Shown here: piece by piece, positions 14,970-23,603 of the stretch
Layout: every line of letters begins with the position of its first letter
How positions within the stretch are numbered: the first letter of the stretch is position 1
Virus record (IMG/VR): IMGVR_UViG_3300021959_000181
Coordinates: 1-34,677 of that record
From: a virus
Length of the DNA: 34,677 nucleotides
Reading direction: 5' to 3' (one strand)
The notes under the pieces: model-generated
Seen by the model: only the letters and a program-made list of their open reading frames with translations
Databases searched by the model: none
Told to the model about the DNA's origin: nothing
Position numbers and translations under genes: made by a program

Positions 14970-16752
14970 CATCTAGCTCCGATATTTTTTTAATAAAACT
15001 TCTAGCTTTTTCAAACTCTCTTGTTTTCATAGAGTCAAAGTTTTTGCTATTTATAGCTTTAGTAAAACCATCTGCATCTTTAGAGTAGCCTTCTGGCAAT
15101 TTATCAAATGCCGTATTTACCATTTTTTGAAGTCTGGATTTTTCTTCTTTATTAATTTCCTTTTCAACATTTTCAATTGCGGCATCTACAACGCCCTCAT
15201 AATCAAACGGCTCTGATGGAAGTGATTGGCCGTTTTTAATTCTATTTGCTATATCTTTTTCAAAGGCAACTTTTTTATTAACTAATTTAAGTATTACCCG
15301 ATCAAATTTTAATCTTTGTAATCTGACATCACCTGTTAAATTTTTTGGAGACAAACTTAAATTTGGCTGAAATTTATCTTTTGCTCTAGCTCTTCCTTGG
15401 TCAACAAGCCTATCTCTTTGGGTGGCCATTTTTTCGTAATAATTTGCTTTTGTGCCAGATGACACGTTTGCATTAGCAATTTCAGAATATGTTAATGAAC
15501 TAACTGAAAGTAATTGATTAAGCCTTTCAAGAGCGGGTTCTGAATCTGCAATTACACCAGAGTCTTTTGCATATATTTTTCTGTACTTTGACCCTTCATC
15601 TGGATCAATACTCTCTATGTCCTTTATAGCTTCTAACATTTTAGGACGGTTATTTTCGCTTTGTGCTACAGAAAAATCACTTTGTGCATTTGTAAGCAAT
15701 TCAGCATTTTCATTTTCTTTAATTAAATCCTGATTACGCCTCGCATTGTTAAATTGATTGGCTTGTTTTTGTAAACTGCCAATGACCATTAATCTTTCGC
15801 TGTTGTCCATTGTGTCCCAAATATCTCTTGCATATTGAGGCAGTGAGGACTTTTGTTTTTTCTTTTTATCGGCATATTTTGTAACTTCAAAGATAGCCTG
15901 GTTTGGACGAGTAGAAAATTCACTGGTTAGCGTCCATCCAAGTATTGCATCAACTTTAGCTTTAGATATTGTTTTGCGATAATTTTTTACTGCCGTCTTA
16001 ATTTGGCTTTCTCGTACATTTTGTTTCTCTAAAATGTTTCTAATTTTTGTCTCGCCCAATTTTATTTTATCTAAAACAGTAACCTCGGCATTGCTATCAT
16101 GTGATAAAATTATTTGACGATGTGTCTCGGTAAACTCACCAGCATTTTGTATTGCATCATCTTTATTTCGCTTTATTTCTTTTGCCATAAATTCGCGTGA
16201 AAATTGTACGACTTGAGAATTAGCTAAAATTGATAAGCTGGCGTTTACTTTAGCTCCAGAGCTAGGCGATACAGATGACAAAGTGTCTGAGTATTCTTTT
16301 ACAATTGTGTCTAGTTCTGCCGTAAAATCGTTAGGGTTCATGTTTGGATTTGCCGCCGCATTGGCAAATGAATCACTTAATGCCCTTCGTGCGGAAACTT
16401 CAACACTGTCCTCTAATACTGACAAGCTCGAAGCATACGCCGCTTGGTCATAAATCCTTAAAGATGATGCATCGCCAGGCAAGTCAATTACATCCCCAGC
16501 TTTTTCTGCCAGTTCTACTTGCTCAATTGTAGGTGCATTTCTAGCTCCGTATGCCGCACCAGCGGCCTTGGCCCTTTCACCGGCAACATTAAACGCTGTA
16601 GAACTAAACTGATTTAGACGGCTGGCCAGACTGCCGAAGCCTTGTGCTAATAGTTTGTTATTGGGATCGTCCATTGGCACGGAGACATTGCCACCAGCTA
16701 TCGGTGAGACAGAGCCCTGTAACAAATTTGCACGATTAAAAAATTCAGCCAT
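14962..16752 (-). CDS. Internal virion protein (gp15-like)
   Basis: A 596-aa, Lys/Asn/Ser-rich, mostly helical protein in the gene order tail tube B - gp14-like - this gene, the place of T7 gp15. The N-terminus (DPNNKLLAQGFGSLASRLNQ) followed by FNVAGERAKAAGAAYG resembles the start of gp15-like core proteins; no catalytic motif is seen. Expected to sit in the capsid core and enter the periplasm during ejection. The start shares TAATG with the gp14-like stop. Confidence 0.7.
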   Translation of the reverse strand: MAEFFNRANLLQGSVSPIAGGNVSVPMDDPNNKLLAQGFGSLASRLNQFSSTAFNVAGERAKAAGAAYGARNAPTIEQVELAEKAGDVIDLPGDASSLRIYDQAAYASSLSVLEDSVEVSARRALSDSFANAAANPNMNPNDFTAELDTIVKEYSDTLSSVSPSSGAKVNASLSILANSQVVQFSREFMAKEIKRNKDDAIQNAGEFTETHRQIILSHDSNAEVTVLDKIKLGETKIRNILEKQNVRESQIKTAVKNYRKTISKAKVDAILGWTLTSEFSTRPNQAIFEVTKYADKKKKQKSSLPQYARDIWDTMDNSERLMVIGSLQKQANQFNNARRNQDLIKENENAELLTNAQSDFSVAQSENNRPKMLEAIKDIESIDPDEGSKYRKIYAKDSGVIADSEPALERLNQLLSVSSLTYSEIANANVSSGTKANYYEKMATQRDRLVDQGRARAKDKFQPNLSLSPKNLTGDVRLQRLKFDRVILKLVNKKVAFEKDIANRIKNGQSLPSEPFDYEGVVDAAIENVEKEINKEEKSRLQKMVNTAFDKLPEGYSKDADGFTKAINSKNFDSMKTREFEKARSFIKKISELDDG

Positions 16753-17366
16753 TAAATTATCACCTGACTATTGCCAATAGAATAACCGCCTTGATTAAAA
16801 CCAAAGTATGATCCAGAACCGCTGGCACCAAAACTGCTAGTTGGCAACGGGGCCGCTGTAGGCGTGAGGGTGGTTGTACTGCCTGGTATACTCGTCTGAT
16901 AATAATTAAATGCACCACCAGCCAGGGTCATCATTGCTCCCATCATGCCACTAGATCGAGCCGTCTTACTTGCCGCTCTGGCTCGACTAGCTTGGTACAA
17001 TTGCATCTGAGCCTGGGACTCGCCGGTCAGCCGTGTAATCGTTTCATTCAAACCAGCCATAGCAAAGTTTGTCCCGCCAACATCCAACGCCCTGATTTTG
17101 AGCCCAAACGGATTGCCTGAGAATGGGTCCATATGTCCGGCACCAGCGGCGGCATTGATCTGTGCCAGGCGAACCAGAGTACCTTCAAGCTGGTCGGCGG
17201 CTTGCTTCTTGTATTTAAGCGATTCGCCTTTGGCATTAAAGCGTGTGTATTGAGCTTGTACCTCTAGGCTTCGTGCCTGACCTTCAAGTATAGCCGCCTG
17301 GGCTTGCCCCTGGCGGTATTGCATGAAGGCTGATGCGGCGGCTAATGCTAATCCTACACCTGACAT
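16752..17366 (-). CDS. Internal virion protein B (gp14-like)
   Basis: A 204-aa protein: N-terminal hydrophobic/Ala-rich helix (LALAAASAFMQYRQGQAQAA), long amphipathic helices with many Gln/Ala, a glycine-rich segment (MMGAMMTLAGGAFNYY) and a low-complexity C-terminus. This is the usual pattern of T7 gp14-type proteins, which insert in the outer membrane to open the DNA channel. Gene order just after tail tube B supports it. Confidence 0.78.
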   Translation of the reverse strand: MSGVGLALAAASAFMQYRQGQAQAAILEGQARSLEVQAQYTRFNAKGESLKYKKQAADQLEGTLVRLAQINAAAGAGHMDPFSGNPFGLKIRALDVGGTNFAMAGLNETITRLTGESQAQMQLYQASRARAASKTARSSGMMGAMMTLAGGAFNYYQTSIPGSTTTLTPTAAPLPTSSFGASGSGSYFGFNQGGYSIGNSQVII

Positions 17367-19978
17367 TAGTCTGTCGCCACGCTGACTCGATAATCGAGAT
17401 TTAATAGTGTCATAAACATTGGTTGACTCTGTGTTATTTCAATTTGACCCTTGAGGTCATAACCCAGGAACGGGCCGACCTGTTTGGTGCCGGTGAACTT
17501 GGTAATGCCTTGATCTAAGAAGTCTGCACCTAGTTTCCGCATAGGAACCTCTGATCCGTTAATTTTAATGTTCTGCGTATTGTCCAGAATAAGATTGGCT
17601 TTGACGATCCGCTTTTTATTGCCGGTCACTGGTCCTGACGGCAACCGAGTTTCCACTGGCATTGTGCGAACCAGCGGAGTCGTTTTTGTTGTGCCGGAAA
17701 GCGTGTCATTAAAGCTGGGGTACTCCAAACCAATTTCCATATAAGTCGTTGCTACACGATCTGTCGTAACTTGGTTGGATGCAACTAGCTCATCAGCCAG
17801 CATATTATCATCGGCAATGACTTTGACGGTCTGGTCTTCCAGGAAGTTCAATGAACTGACAGTCGTTGATCCAGGCAAGTTACCCGCCGTTGCCGTATAT
17901 TGAATACTGCAATCTGTCGTGTGATCATTGCTAAATGACTCCACATAATACACCTCGGTATTTACAAAATCAGTGACAGCCAGGCGTGTGGTATCAGAGC
18001 TTGTGACAGTCAGGTTTTCTCTACCAATAGCCGCACGGGTTACGGTAACGGTGGCCGTAGATGCACTTGCAGAAAATGATGCATGGCCATTGATGGCGGC
18101 GGCTAAGTTTGTAGCTGTTTGGTTGTTGCTGCTTGTGCTTTGCCATTGGCTAGTGCCAGCCGAACCCGCACTGGTGAAGGTGACTGATGTGCCAGAAGAT
18201 GTCTTCAAAACAATCGTGGAGCCCACGGCGATATTTGCGTAATCCGACACGATTATTGTGCAAGTGCTTTCGTCAGGCAATGTTCGTTTAATCACACTAT
18301 AAATGACCGGTGCATCTGCATCCTCGACCTGGCAGTCCTGAAACTGGCCGTCAGTTGTAAACAAGCTGGGAGCAATGACGTTCTGTGATCTGAGGATACT
18401 AAAGGCCGCAATCGATCCGTCACCGCTGTTGGTGATTAGCATCAGGTCGCCCTCGTCCACGTTAGTGCCACGCCGCATAGTCATTCGTGTAGGTGTCTGC
18501 AATAAGTGTGATGAAAGCATGGAGATGTCATTGGACACATATGAACCCTCAACATCTGAAAACAGAAACTCTCGAATAGCTTTGCCGCCACGTTGCAGAT
18601 ATAACGTGCCACCCTCGGTCGATACCGGATGAGTGCCCTGTTTCGATCCACGGGTTGTCATGGGCTTGAATATAAAGCTGGTAGGTGTCAGGGGAGAACC
18701 ATCGTTCTGAGGACAGATAAACTCTGTGCCGGTTGTAAATATCTGCAAGTCCCTGCCAGAAAATACACCCACGCAAGCATTTAATTGGTTGGTATCGATA
18801 CTTGCTGACATTCCCTCATCGTCCAGCGACTGCCCAGGGTCAAAGTCAAAGAAGTCGCCAACCCGTGAACCCCAGATGGTTGATGGCAATGAATACGAAC
18901 CGCCAATGATTAAACGGCCCTCATGGAAGGTGGCCGTCCTGGGCCATTGCCGTGTGGACGACCAGGCGTGTTCATAGCCAGCCTCTAAGACCCAGCTACC
19001 AGAAGATATGGCGTCCGTATTGTGGAACGGTACATCAGTCGTAGCTCTGACAACTGTTGCAGAGTCCACCGCCGTAATTCTTGCTCGACCAAAGTTTTCG
19101 CTGTTTTCAACATACTGGCCCACATGGCCGTCAATAACAAATGTCGTATCCGAAGATGGGTTTGTTGTCCAATTAGTTGACACAGTCGCCACTTTGGATG
19201 TGCCATTGTAATCAGAAATAGCTCTGGTCTGACCAGAGCCGGTACCACCGGTGGTTCTTATAACAGACCCGTTGAAGATATCATCAGTTGAACTGGCACC
19301 GCTGTCTAAAGTAATCGTATTTGATCCACCGGCCTGGGCTGTATTAGATCGACCACTGTGCCAGGTTGCCGCTCCGGCGGTTAGCTGGATGTTGCCGGTA
19401 ACTGCACTAGGTGTCAGAGTTGTAGCTGGGCTAGTCTCTGTCAAAATAAACGGATACTTTGGCGTGTAATCGAAGGTAATATCGCTGATTGTCCAGGTGG
19501 CATCCGTAGCCCCTCGAACAACCTTGACCGGTGTCATGGACTCTTCAAATAAGAGTAAGGTGTCGGCTGATTGCGTGTACCAGAGATTTGCCAAACGTGC
19601 AGAAGTCAACCCATCCGTAACACCACTGACTGAACTGGAGACATCTAGAAAATCATCGCCACTGCCATTTATAGCTGTAACCTGTGTGCCGTCTTTAAAG
19701 ACCATCATGCGAGTGCCGCTAAACAAAAGCATATAGGTTTGAGTAGTGCTAAAAGTAAATGGCACCAATCGCACCCCAGATTGTGGAGCGGCGGCGGTGG
19801 GCACTGTGTATAAATATTTTAAACCTGGGCGGCGTTCTACTGACCCATGAGGTTTACACACAACATTACGGGCACGTTCTAGTGCGCTTTCATATTGCTG
19901 TAGATCAATACGACCTCGCAGTTCTGGGTTAATCTCGCCTACACTGAAATTGGTTTGTACTTTAATTACTCTAGGCAT
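17366..19978 (-). CDS. Tail tubular protein B (gp12-like nozzle)
   Basis: An 870-aa tail nozzle protein. The N-terminus VQTNFSVGEINPELRGRIDL followed by CKPHGSVERRPGLKYL is the hallmark of T7 gp12-type tail tubular protein B (FxxGExxP ... G.xxRRPG). The middle has WSSTRQWPRTATFHEGRLIIGG, another conserved block. Expected to form the distal nozzle of the short tail and hold fibres. Starts 4 bp after the tail tube A stop. Confidence 0.9.
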   Translation of the reverse strand: MPRVIKVQTNFSVGEINPELRGRIDLQQYESALERARNVVCKPHGSVERRPGLKYLYTVPTAAAPQSGVRLVPFTFSTTQTYMLLFSGTRMMVFKDGTQVTAINGSGDDFLDVSSSVSGVTDGLTSARLANLWYTQSADTLLLFEESMTPVKVVRGATDATWTISDITFDYTPKYPFILTETSPATTLTPSAVTGNIQLTAGAATWHSGRSNTAQAGGSNTITLDSGASSTDDIFNGSVIRTTGGTGSGQTRAISDYNGTSKVATVSTNWTTNPSSDTTFVIDGHVGQYVENSENFGRARITAVDSATVVRATTDVPFHNTDAISSGSWVLEAGYEHAWSSTRQWPRTATFHEGRLIIGGSYSLPSTIWGSRVGDFFDFDPGQSLDDEGMSASIDTNQLNACVGVFSGRDLQIFTTGTEFICPQNDGSPLTPTSFIFKPMTTRGSKQGTHPVSTEGGTLYLQRGGKAIREFLFSDVEGSYVSNDISMLSSHLLQTPTRMTMRRGTNVDEGDLMLITNSGDGSIAAFSILRSQNVIAPSLFTTDGQFQDCQVEDADAPVIYSVIKRTLPDESTCTIIVSDYANIAVGSTIVLKTSSGTSVTFTSAGSAGTSQWQSTSSNNQTATNLAAAINGHASFSASASTATVTVTRAAIGRENLTVTSSDTTRLAVTDFVNTEVYYVESFSNDHTTDCSIQYTATAGNLPGSTTVSSLNFLEDQTVKVIADDNMLADELVASNQVTTDRVATTYMEIGLEYPSFNDTLSGTTKTTPLVRTMPVETRLPSGPVTGNKKRIVKANLILDNTQNIKINGSEVPMRKLGADFLDQGITKFTGTKQVGPFLGYDLKGQIEITQSQPMFMTLLNLDYRVSVATD

Positions 19979-19981
19979 TGG

Positions 19982-20611
19982 TCAACTCAAAGTCATGCGT
20001 GAGTCGATAAGCGGGTAGTCGCCGATAAATGTTGTGCCACTGCCCATGCCATCGATACTGGCGGCCTGACGGAAATATCCACCACGGCCACCCTCAACCG
20101 GATTGCCAAAGGCCAGCCGCTCAAAGTTCTGCGACTTGGTAACCTGGTCAGTGACCGGCTCGGCAATGTGCATTGCAACGGCGTATTTTAATAGCTGGAT
20201 AAAATAGGATGGCATCTCTGCCTCCAGGGGCCGCTTCTGATAATCAATTGTGATGCTTGTGTTGTCTGTTAAAACTTCGCCTTCGTATATTTCCCAACCG
20301 CTTGTAATAGGGCTGGCACCAACGGCAGAAGAATTAAACACCGCCCGTGGAATTTTTGTAATTGCATCTGAAGGCAAAGGATAAGCGTATGTCCATTCAT
20401 TGACCGGCGTTGTCGTTGATCTTGCCAGGTCAGATTTTACCAAACTAAATGACCAGGGGTACATTGTGATGCACATATCCCTGATATCTGGGTAAAGTTC
20501 AGAGCATACATTTGCCTGGACAGTACCGTCACTAAAACTGGAAATGGTATTTTCACCGAGGAGAGTTAGTGCGTGACTGCATATCGTTACGTCTGTGTCA
20601 TTGACCGCCAC
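19982..20611 (-). CDS. Tail tubular protein A (gp11-like gatekeeper)
   Basis: A 209-aa adaptor between portal and nozzle. ICSHALTLLGENTISSF followed by ANVCSELYPDIRDMCITMYPWSF is the conserved start of T7 gp11-type proteins. YAYPLPSDAITKIPRA and AMHIAEPVTDQVTKSQ also fit. The start is GTG at 20611, seven nt after GGAGA. A strong hairpin lies between it and the decoration gene. Confidence 0.9.
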   Translation of the reverse strand: MAVNDTDVTICSHALTLLGENTISSFSDGTVQANVCSELYPDIRDMCITMYPWSFSLVKSDLARSTTTPVNEWTYAYPLPSDAITKIPRAVFNSSAVGASPITSGWEIYEGEVLTDNTSITIDYQKRPLEAEMPSYFIQLLKYAVAMHIAEPVTDQVTKSQNFERLAFGNPVEGGRGGYFRQAASIDGMGSGTTFIGDYPLIDSRMTLS

Positions 20612-20631
20612 TTGTCTATCTCCAAATTAGT

Positions 20632-20672
20632 TGCCGGTGGGAAGGGGGAGTTTAAAAACCTGCCCACCGGCA
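20632..20672 (-). terminator. Hairpin between capsid and tail genes
   Basis: TGCCGGTGGG (20632-20641) pairs exactly with CCCACCGGCA (20663-20672); after one mismatch three more pairs extend the stem inward. There is no U-run after it on the transcribed strand, and the gp11-like ribosome site begins just past it. It may be a partial terminator, an RNase processing site or a 3'-end stabiliser that keeps capsid mRNA more abundant than tail mRNA. Confidence 0.55.
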
Positions 20673-20683
20673 CTTAATCACTC

Positions 20684-20959
20684 CTAGTCGGAATCTGTCT
20701 CAGCTACGGCGGTCCCGTCCGAAATATCGACAACGGCCGAACTGTTACTTAGAACACTCACGATGTGAAGTGTGGGGGTATTGCTGTCCACGATGAACAT
20801 AATATCCCGCACGTTTAAAAGTGTAGATGCGTTGTTAAAATAACCAGCGGTATTCACCGTAGCAATTGCATCAGCACTTGTGTAAGTCCAGACCTGTGGA
20901 GCAGATCCGGCTTTGCCACCACCTCCGATGAGGTTAAGGCCGTCTTTAGAATAAGCCAT
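20684..20959 (-). CDS. Probable capsid decoration / head fibre-base protein
   Basis: A 91-aa protein immediately after the major capsid gene (13-bp gap). The motif order - Gly-rich start LNLIGGGGKAG, QVWTYTSADAIATVNTAGYF, VRDIMFIVDSNTP, then ISDGTAVAETDSD - is that of a small beta-rich domain often found next to phage capsid genes. The family usually decorates the capsid or forms head fibre bases. The assignment rests on context and pattern. Confidence 0.7.
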   Translation of the reverse strand: MAYSKDGLNLIGGGGKAGSAPQVWTYTSADAIATVNTAGYFNNASTLLNVRDIMFIVDSNTPTLHIVSVLSNSSAVVDISDGTAVAETDSD

Positions 20960-20972
20960 GTTCTATCTCCTA

Positions 20973-21812
20973 TTATTCTCTGGCTGTGATTGAAACAATG
21001 CCGGTTGCATCAATAGCTATGGCACCAGCGGAAAGGACACAGTTTGTCAACCAGGACATTCTCTCTGGAACGTAATTAATTTCCGTTTTTGGAGAGATAC
21101 CTTCAGCATAACCAACTGAATCTTTATGCCAGGCAAAGCAAGTTCTGTCAGAACTGCCATCAATTGCCAGGCCACCTTCGTCCATGTCACCAATCATGAT
21201 GATCTTGAACCCAAGGAAGCTGTCAATGCGTCCATCTGTCATTGCTTTGTGAACAGTGTAGTCCTGACTAGCGGCTTTCTCTTCACTCAAAAGAGCGGAG
21301 AGTCCGTCTGCACTAATCGCCATATATCGGTCAGTGCTTGGTACGCTTTTGCCATTCATCAATCGAGCGGCCTCTAGCACTTTAGCAACATTAATATTAG
21401 TAGTTGATCCACCAATGCTGTTGGCCACTGTGAGTGAGGTGCTTGATGCGGCTAGTGCATCCAGAACAATCTGGTCTGCTCTGCGACCGATAGCTTTGCC
21501 GAGAGTTTGCGTTAGCTCGGAACGCTCATCAAAGTTGACCTTTGCCTGGTCAAACATGGATGTGTACTCCGGTGCGGCATAGTCGGTCAAAGTAGCAGTC
21601 ACGTTGCTATGCGTTACATTTAAGGCAGACACTTGGCTCTGTGGAACAACCACTTGAGCTTGTGCAGATGCCAATTTAGGGAATTGGACAGTGCTGGAGT
21701 TTACCCCAGTACGAGTCCTGATCGTGCCAGCAAGTTTTCTCTCGCTCTGGTAAATGTGATGTACCTCGGCCTCGAACTGCTTCACGAATTGTTGTGATAG
21801 GCTATTTGCCAT
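20973..21812 (-). CDS. Major capsid protein
   Basis: A 279-aa capsid protein (HK97-like fold expected) in the normal place after scaffold. It begins SLSQQFVKQFEAEVHHIYQS and has TEINYVPERMSWLTNCVLSAG near the end, consistent with podovirus T7-group or related alphaproteobacterial capsids. ATG follows GAGG 8-9 nt upstream. It has its own promoter-like element (21954-21983) and a structured leader, as expected for the most abundant protein. Confidence 0.85.
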   Translation of the reverse strand: MANSLSQQFVKQFEAEVHHIYQSERKLAGTIRTRTGVNSSTVQFPKLASAQAQVVVPQSQVSALNVTHSNVTATLTDYAAPEYTSMFDQAKVNFDERSELTQTLGKAIGRRADQIVLDALAASSTSLTVANSIGGSTTNINVAKVLEAARLMNGKSVPSTDRYMAISADGLSALLSEEKAASQDYTVHKAMTDGRIDSFLGFKIIMIGDMDEGGLAIDGSSDRTCFAWHKDSVGYAEGISPKTEINYVPERMSWLTNCVLSAGAIAIDATGIVSITARE

Positions 21813-21953
21813 TTTACAATCCTCGTTAAAGTTAAAATTTAATCGCTCAACAGGTAGGACTAAATCTTAGTCGGCTGTTATAAAACCGACCGGCCTCTAA
21901 CGAGGGTAGGGTCTATTTGTTTTTAGACACAAAACCTGTGTATTGTCAAGTAA
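21813..21953 (-). other. Structured leader of the capsid gene
   Basis: The 141 bp between the promoter-like element and the capsid ATG hold no ORF. It contains a 15-bp palindrome GACTAAATCTTAGTC (21858-21872), a second pair GTCGG (21870-21874)/CCGAC (21886-21890) that shares bases with it, and ACACA/TGTGT flanking AAAACC. The first two structures are mutually exclusive, so the mRNA leader could switch or be protected from decay. Confidence 0.4.
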
Positions 21954-21983
21954 CTTAACACATCATATAGCGTTTTGACACTA
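21954..21983 (-). promoter_or_regulatory. Promoter-like element upstream of the capsid gene (element B)
   Basis: The minus strand begins TAGTGTCAAAACGCTATATG and ends GTTAAG. It shares 24 of 30 bases with the element in front of the fibre gene and part of the one in front of the RHH gene. It overlaps the scaffold stop codon. Likely start of a capsid/tail transcript; no sigma70 -35 at normal spacing. Confidence 0.6.
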
Positions 21984-22751
21984 CTCTGGATAGACAGCGG
22001 CAAAGGCTTTCGACACTTTATTTCGATAAGCGGTATCCGTGTTATACCTAGGGTCAGCCACCATCTCACGCAACTCGCCCTCTGTCGGCAGAGCTTCGCT
22101 GTCCGGTGTTGTCTGCACAGGGATATCTTTCTCCCCGTAGTAATTGCGAAGCCGGTTAAGGGCACGGATACCATTTGCCGTTCCACCAAAGACCTTGAAC
22201 TCTTCAAAATCTTCACCTGTCCAGGCACCTTGACGGACCAGACCTTCAGCCCACTTGACCAGGCCATTAGTGATCGCCTCGGCGTTTGGCCCTAGCTTGG
22301 ACATCTCTGCATCCATGTCAAACTTTTCCTCTGGACCTTCCTGTTCTTCCGGCATTGTATCCAGTACCAGGCCGACAATGCTTTCAAAGTCATCCTGAGT
22401 AAGACCCCGATCCGATGCCATCGTTTTAAATTTGGTCATCAACTCATCGTCTTCAGCTATTTTGTCACTTGCAAACTTGAGATCGTAATTGCCATCTTCG
22501 GGAGCATCGTGCTTTCCACCGCGTAACTTTTTATAAAGTTCCTGTTGGCTCTTTGCTAGGCCCTCATAGTCAGCCCCTTTATCCTCATCCCAGAACCGAT
22601 CTGGCAACCAATCGGGTCGCTCACCGCTGGCATTCTTATCAATGTGGTCAAGTTCCTCTTCGACCTCTTCTACCTCTTCTTCGACCTTTGCATTATCCAA
22701 AAGACCGGTTGGTTCTGTTTGCTCTTCAACTTGTGCTTGTGCTTCAGCCAT
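21981..22751 (-). CDS. Capsid assembly scaffolding protein
   Basis: A 256-aa, strongly acidic protein between portal and capsid genes, the position of T7 gp9. Features: poly-Glu N-terminus (VEEEVEEVEEELDHID), GERPDWLPDRFWDEDKGADY followed by LAKSQQELYKKLRGG, a block shared by podovirus scaffolds, and a basic C-terminal helix (NKVSKAFAAVYPE) that usually contacts the capsid protein. Overlaps the preceding gene by 8 nt. Confidence 0.87.
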   Translation of the reverse strand: MAEAQAQVEEQTEPTGLLDNAKVEEEVEEVEEELDHIDKNASGERPDWLPDRFWDEDKGADYEGLAKSQQELYKKLRGGKHDAPEDGNYDLKFASDKIAEDDELMTKFKTMASDRGLTQDDFESIVGLVLDTMPEEQEGPEEKFDMDAEMSKLGPNAEAITNGLVKWAEGLVRQGAWTGEDFEEFKVFGGTANGIRALNRLRNYYGEKDIPVQTTPDSEALPTEGELREMVADPRYNTDTAYRNKVSKAFAAVYPE

Positions 22752-23031
22752 CTGTCGCTCTCTCCGCTCTTAATAAAATTTCTCTGATTAAAGTGTTCTG
22801 GCCTTCACGAAAAAAACCATAGTCGGTGGTGTAGCCAGGTGCCCATGTAGGCTGATGGAGAAACGCTCCGCATAACCAATCCATGAGCTTTTGTCCGTCA
22901 TCACTTTGAGATATACGGGCAATACACCGGTCAAGTTCAATCTGAAATCTCTGTGTCTCGTCCGGTGGCAACGGGCTCTCGGCGTTTACGCCTTCCCAGC
23001 CTGGGTGTGACATATCAATAATATCGGCCAT
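22744..23031 (-). CDS. Bbp19-like phage protein
   Basis: A 95-aa protein between portal and scaffold. Its core, LMDWLCGAFLHQPTWAPG then DYGFFREGQNTLIREILLRA, is the pattern of the Bbp19-like phage domain (a conserved FREGQxxxxxxIL helix). The role is unknown; constant placement next to portal/scaffold suggests head assembly. Starts at TAATG with the gene before it. Confidence 0.75.
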   Translation of the reverse strand: MADIIDMSHPGWEGVNAESPLPPDETQRFQIELDRCIARISQSDDGQKLMDWLCGAFLHQPTWAPGYTTDYGFFREGQNTLIREILLRAERATDG

Positions 23032-23177
23032 TATTTTTTCTTGGTTTTCTTTTTAGGAAATCCAGCCTTCATGTTGGCGTATGCCTTGGGTGAAATTGTA
23101 CTTTTACTTTTAGGCCGCGACTTACCGGCCTTACGCCTGGCATTAAGATTGGCGTATAAGCCTGGACGTTTTGCCAT
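23031..23177 (-). CDS. Small basic protein (48 aa), RPGLYANxxA family
   Basis: The ORF encodes MAKRPGLYANLNARRKAGKS and a Lys-rich C-terminus with SPKAYANMKAGFPKKK. The RPGLYANI/L-x-A-[RK]-R start is typical of a small basic family next to portal genes in podoviruses of alphaproteobacteria. Start and stop both share TAATG overlaps with neighbours (23177 and 23031), which strongly supports translation. May bind DNA or neutralise charge in the capsid; unproven. Confidence 0.75.
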   Translation of the reverse strand: MAKRPGLYANLNARRKAGKSRPKSKSTISPKAYANMKAGFPKKKTKKK

Positions 23178-23278
23178 TACTTCTTGCCCTTTTTCTTCAT
23201 CATTTTCATTGGTGCTTTTTTTGTCACCTTAACTGGCTTTTTTTTAGAACTGCTTCCGTATCCCATTCCTTTTGGCAT
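23177..23278 (-). CDS. Small Lys-rich protein (33 aa)
   Basis: The ORF encodes MPKGMGYGSSSKKKPVKVTK then a Lys/Met-rich tail. It begins 1 bp after the DUF6321-like gene stops, with GGAG in the preceding AAGGAGAAATAAA, and its TAA overlaps the next ATG. Similar tiny basic ORFs starting MPKGMGYG occur in this place in related phages. It is probably structural or nucleic-acid binding. Confidence 0.65.
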   Translation of the reverse strand: MPKGMGYGSSSKKKPVKVTKKAPMKMMKKKGKK

Positions 23279-23279
23279 T

Positions 23280-23603
23280 TTATTTCTCCTTGCTAAGTTT
23301 GTAAGATTTTAAAAGATTTCGGCCTTTGCTGACCGCCGAGGCTTTGTCACCACGGTGACCCCATGCCTCTAGTGATAATTTCAGTCGTGTCTTTTTGCCG
23401 TTCTTCATCAGTGGCCCGTTTGTTGATCCCATGCGTACCAGGAAGGAACCCTTTCTTCTTTTTTGCTGGGGTGTCTTCGCTGACTTTTTGACCGGTGCTT
23501 TGAGTGTACCGCCGGTCTGTGCCTTGTAGCTGGCTCGGCCTTTAGCATTTAATCCACCCTTTGGGTTCTGCCCCGCCTTGCGAGTCCATGCCGCACTCTT
23601 CAT
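23280..23603 (-). CDS. DUF6321-like basic protein
   Basis: A 107-aa basic protein starting MKSAAWTRKAGQNPKGGLNA and followed by KGRASYKAQTGGTLKAPVK, then KGSFLVRMGSTNGPLMKNGK and RLKLSLEAWGHRGDKASA. The two blocks are those of a small family (I recall DUF6321) found beside portal genes of short-tailed phages and in marine viral contigs. The function is unknown. Overlaps the portal stop by 4 nt. Confidence 0.75.
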   Translation of the reverse strand: MKSAAWTRKAGQNPKGGLNAKGRASYKAQTGGTLKAPVKKSAKTPQQKRRKGSFLVRMGSTNGPLMKNGKKTRLKLSLEAWGHRGDKASAVSKGRNLLKSYKLSKEK

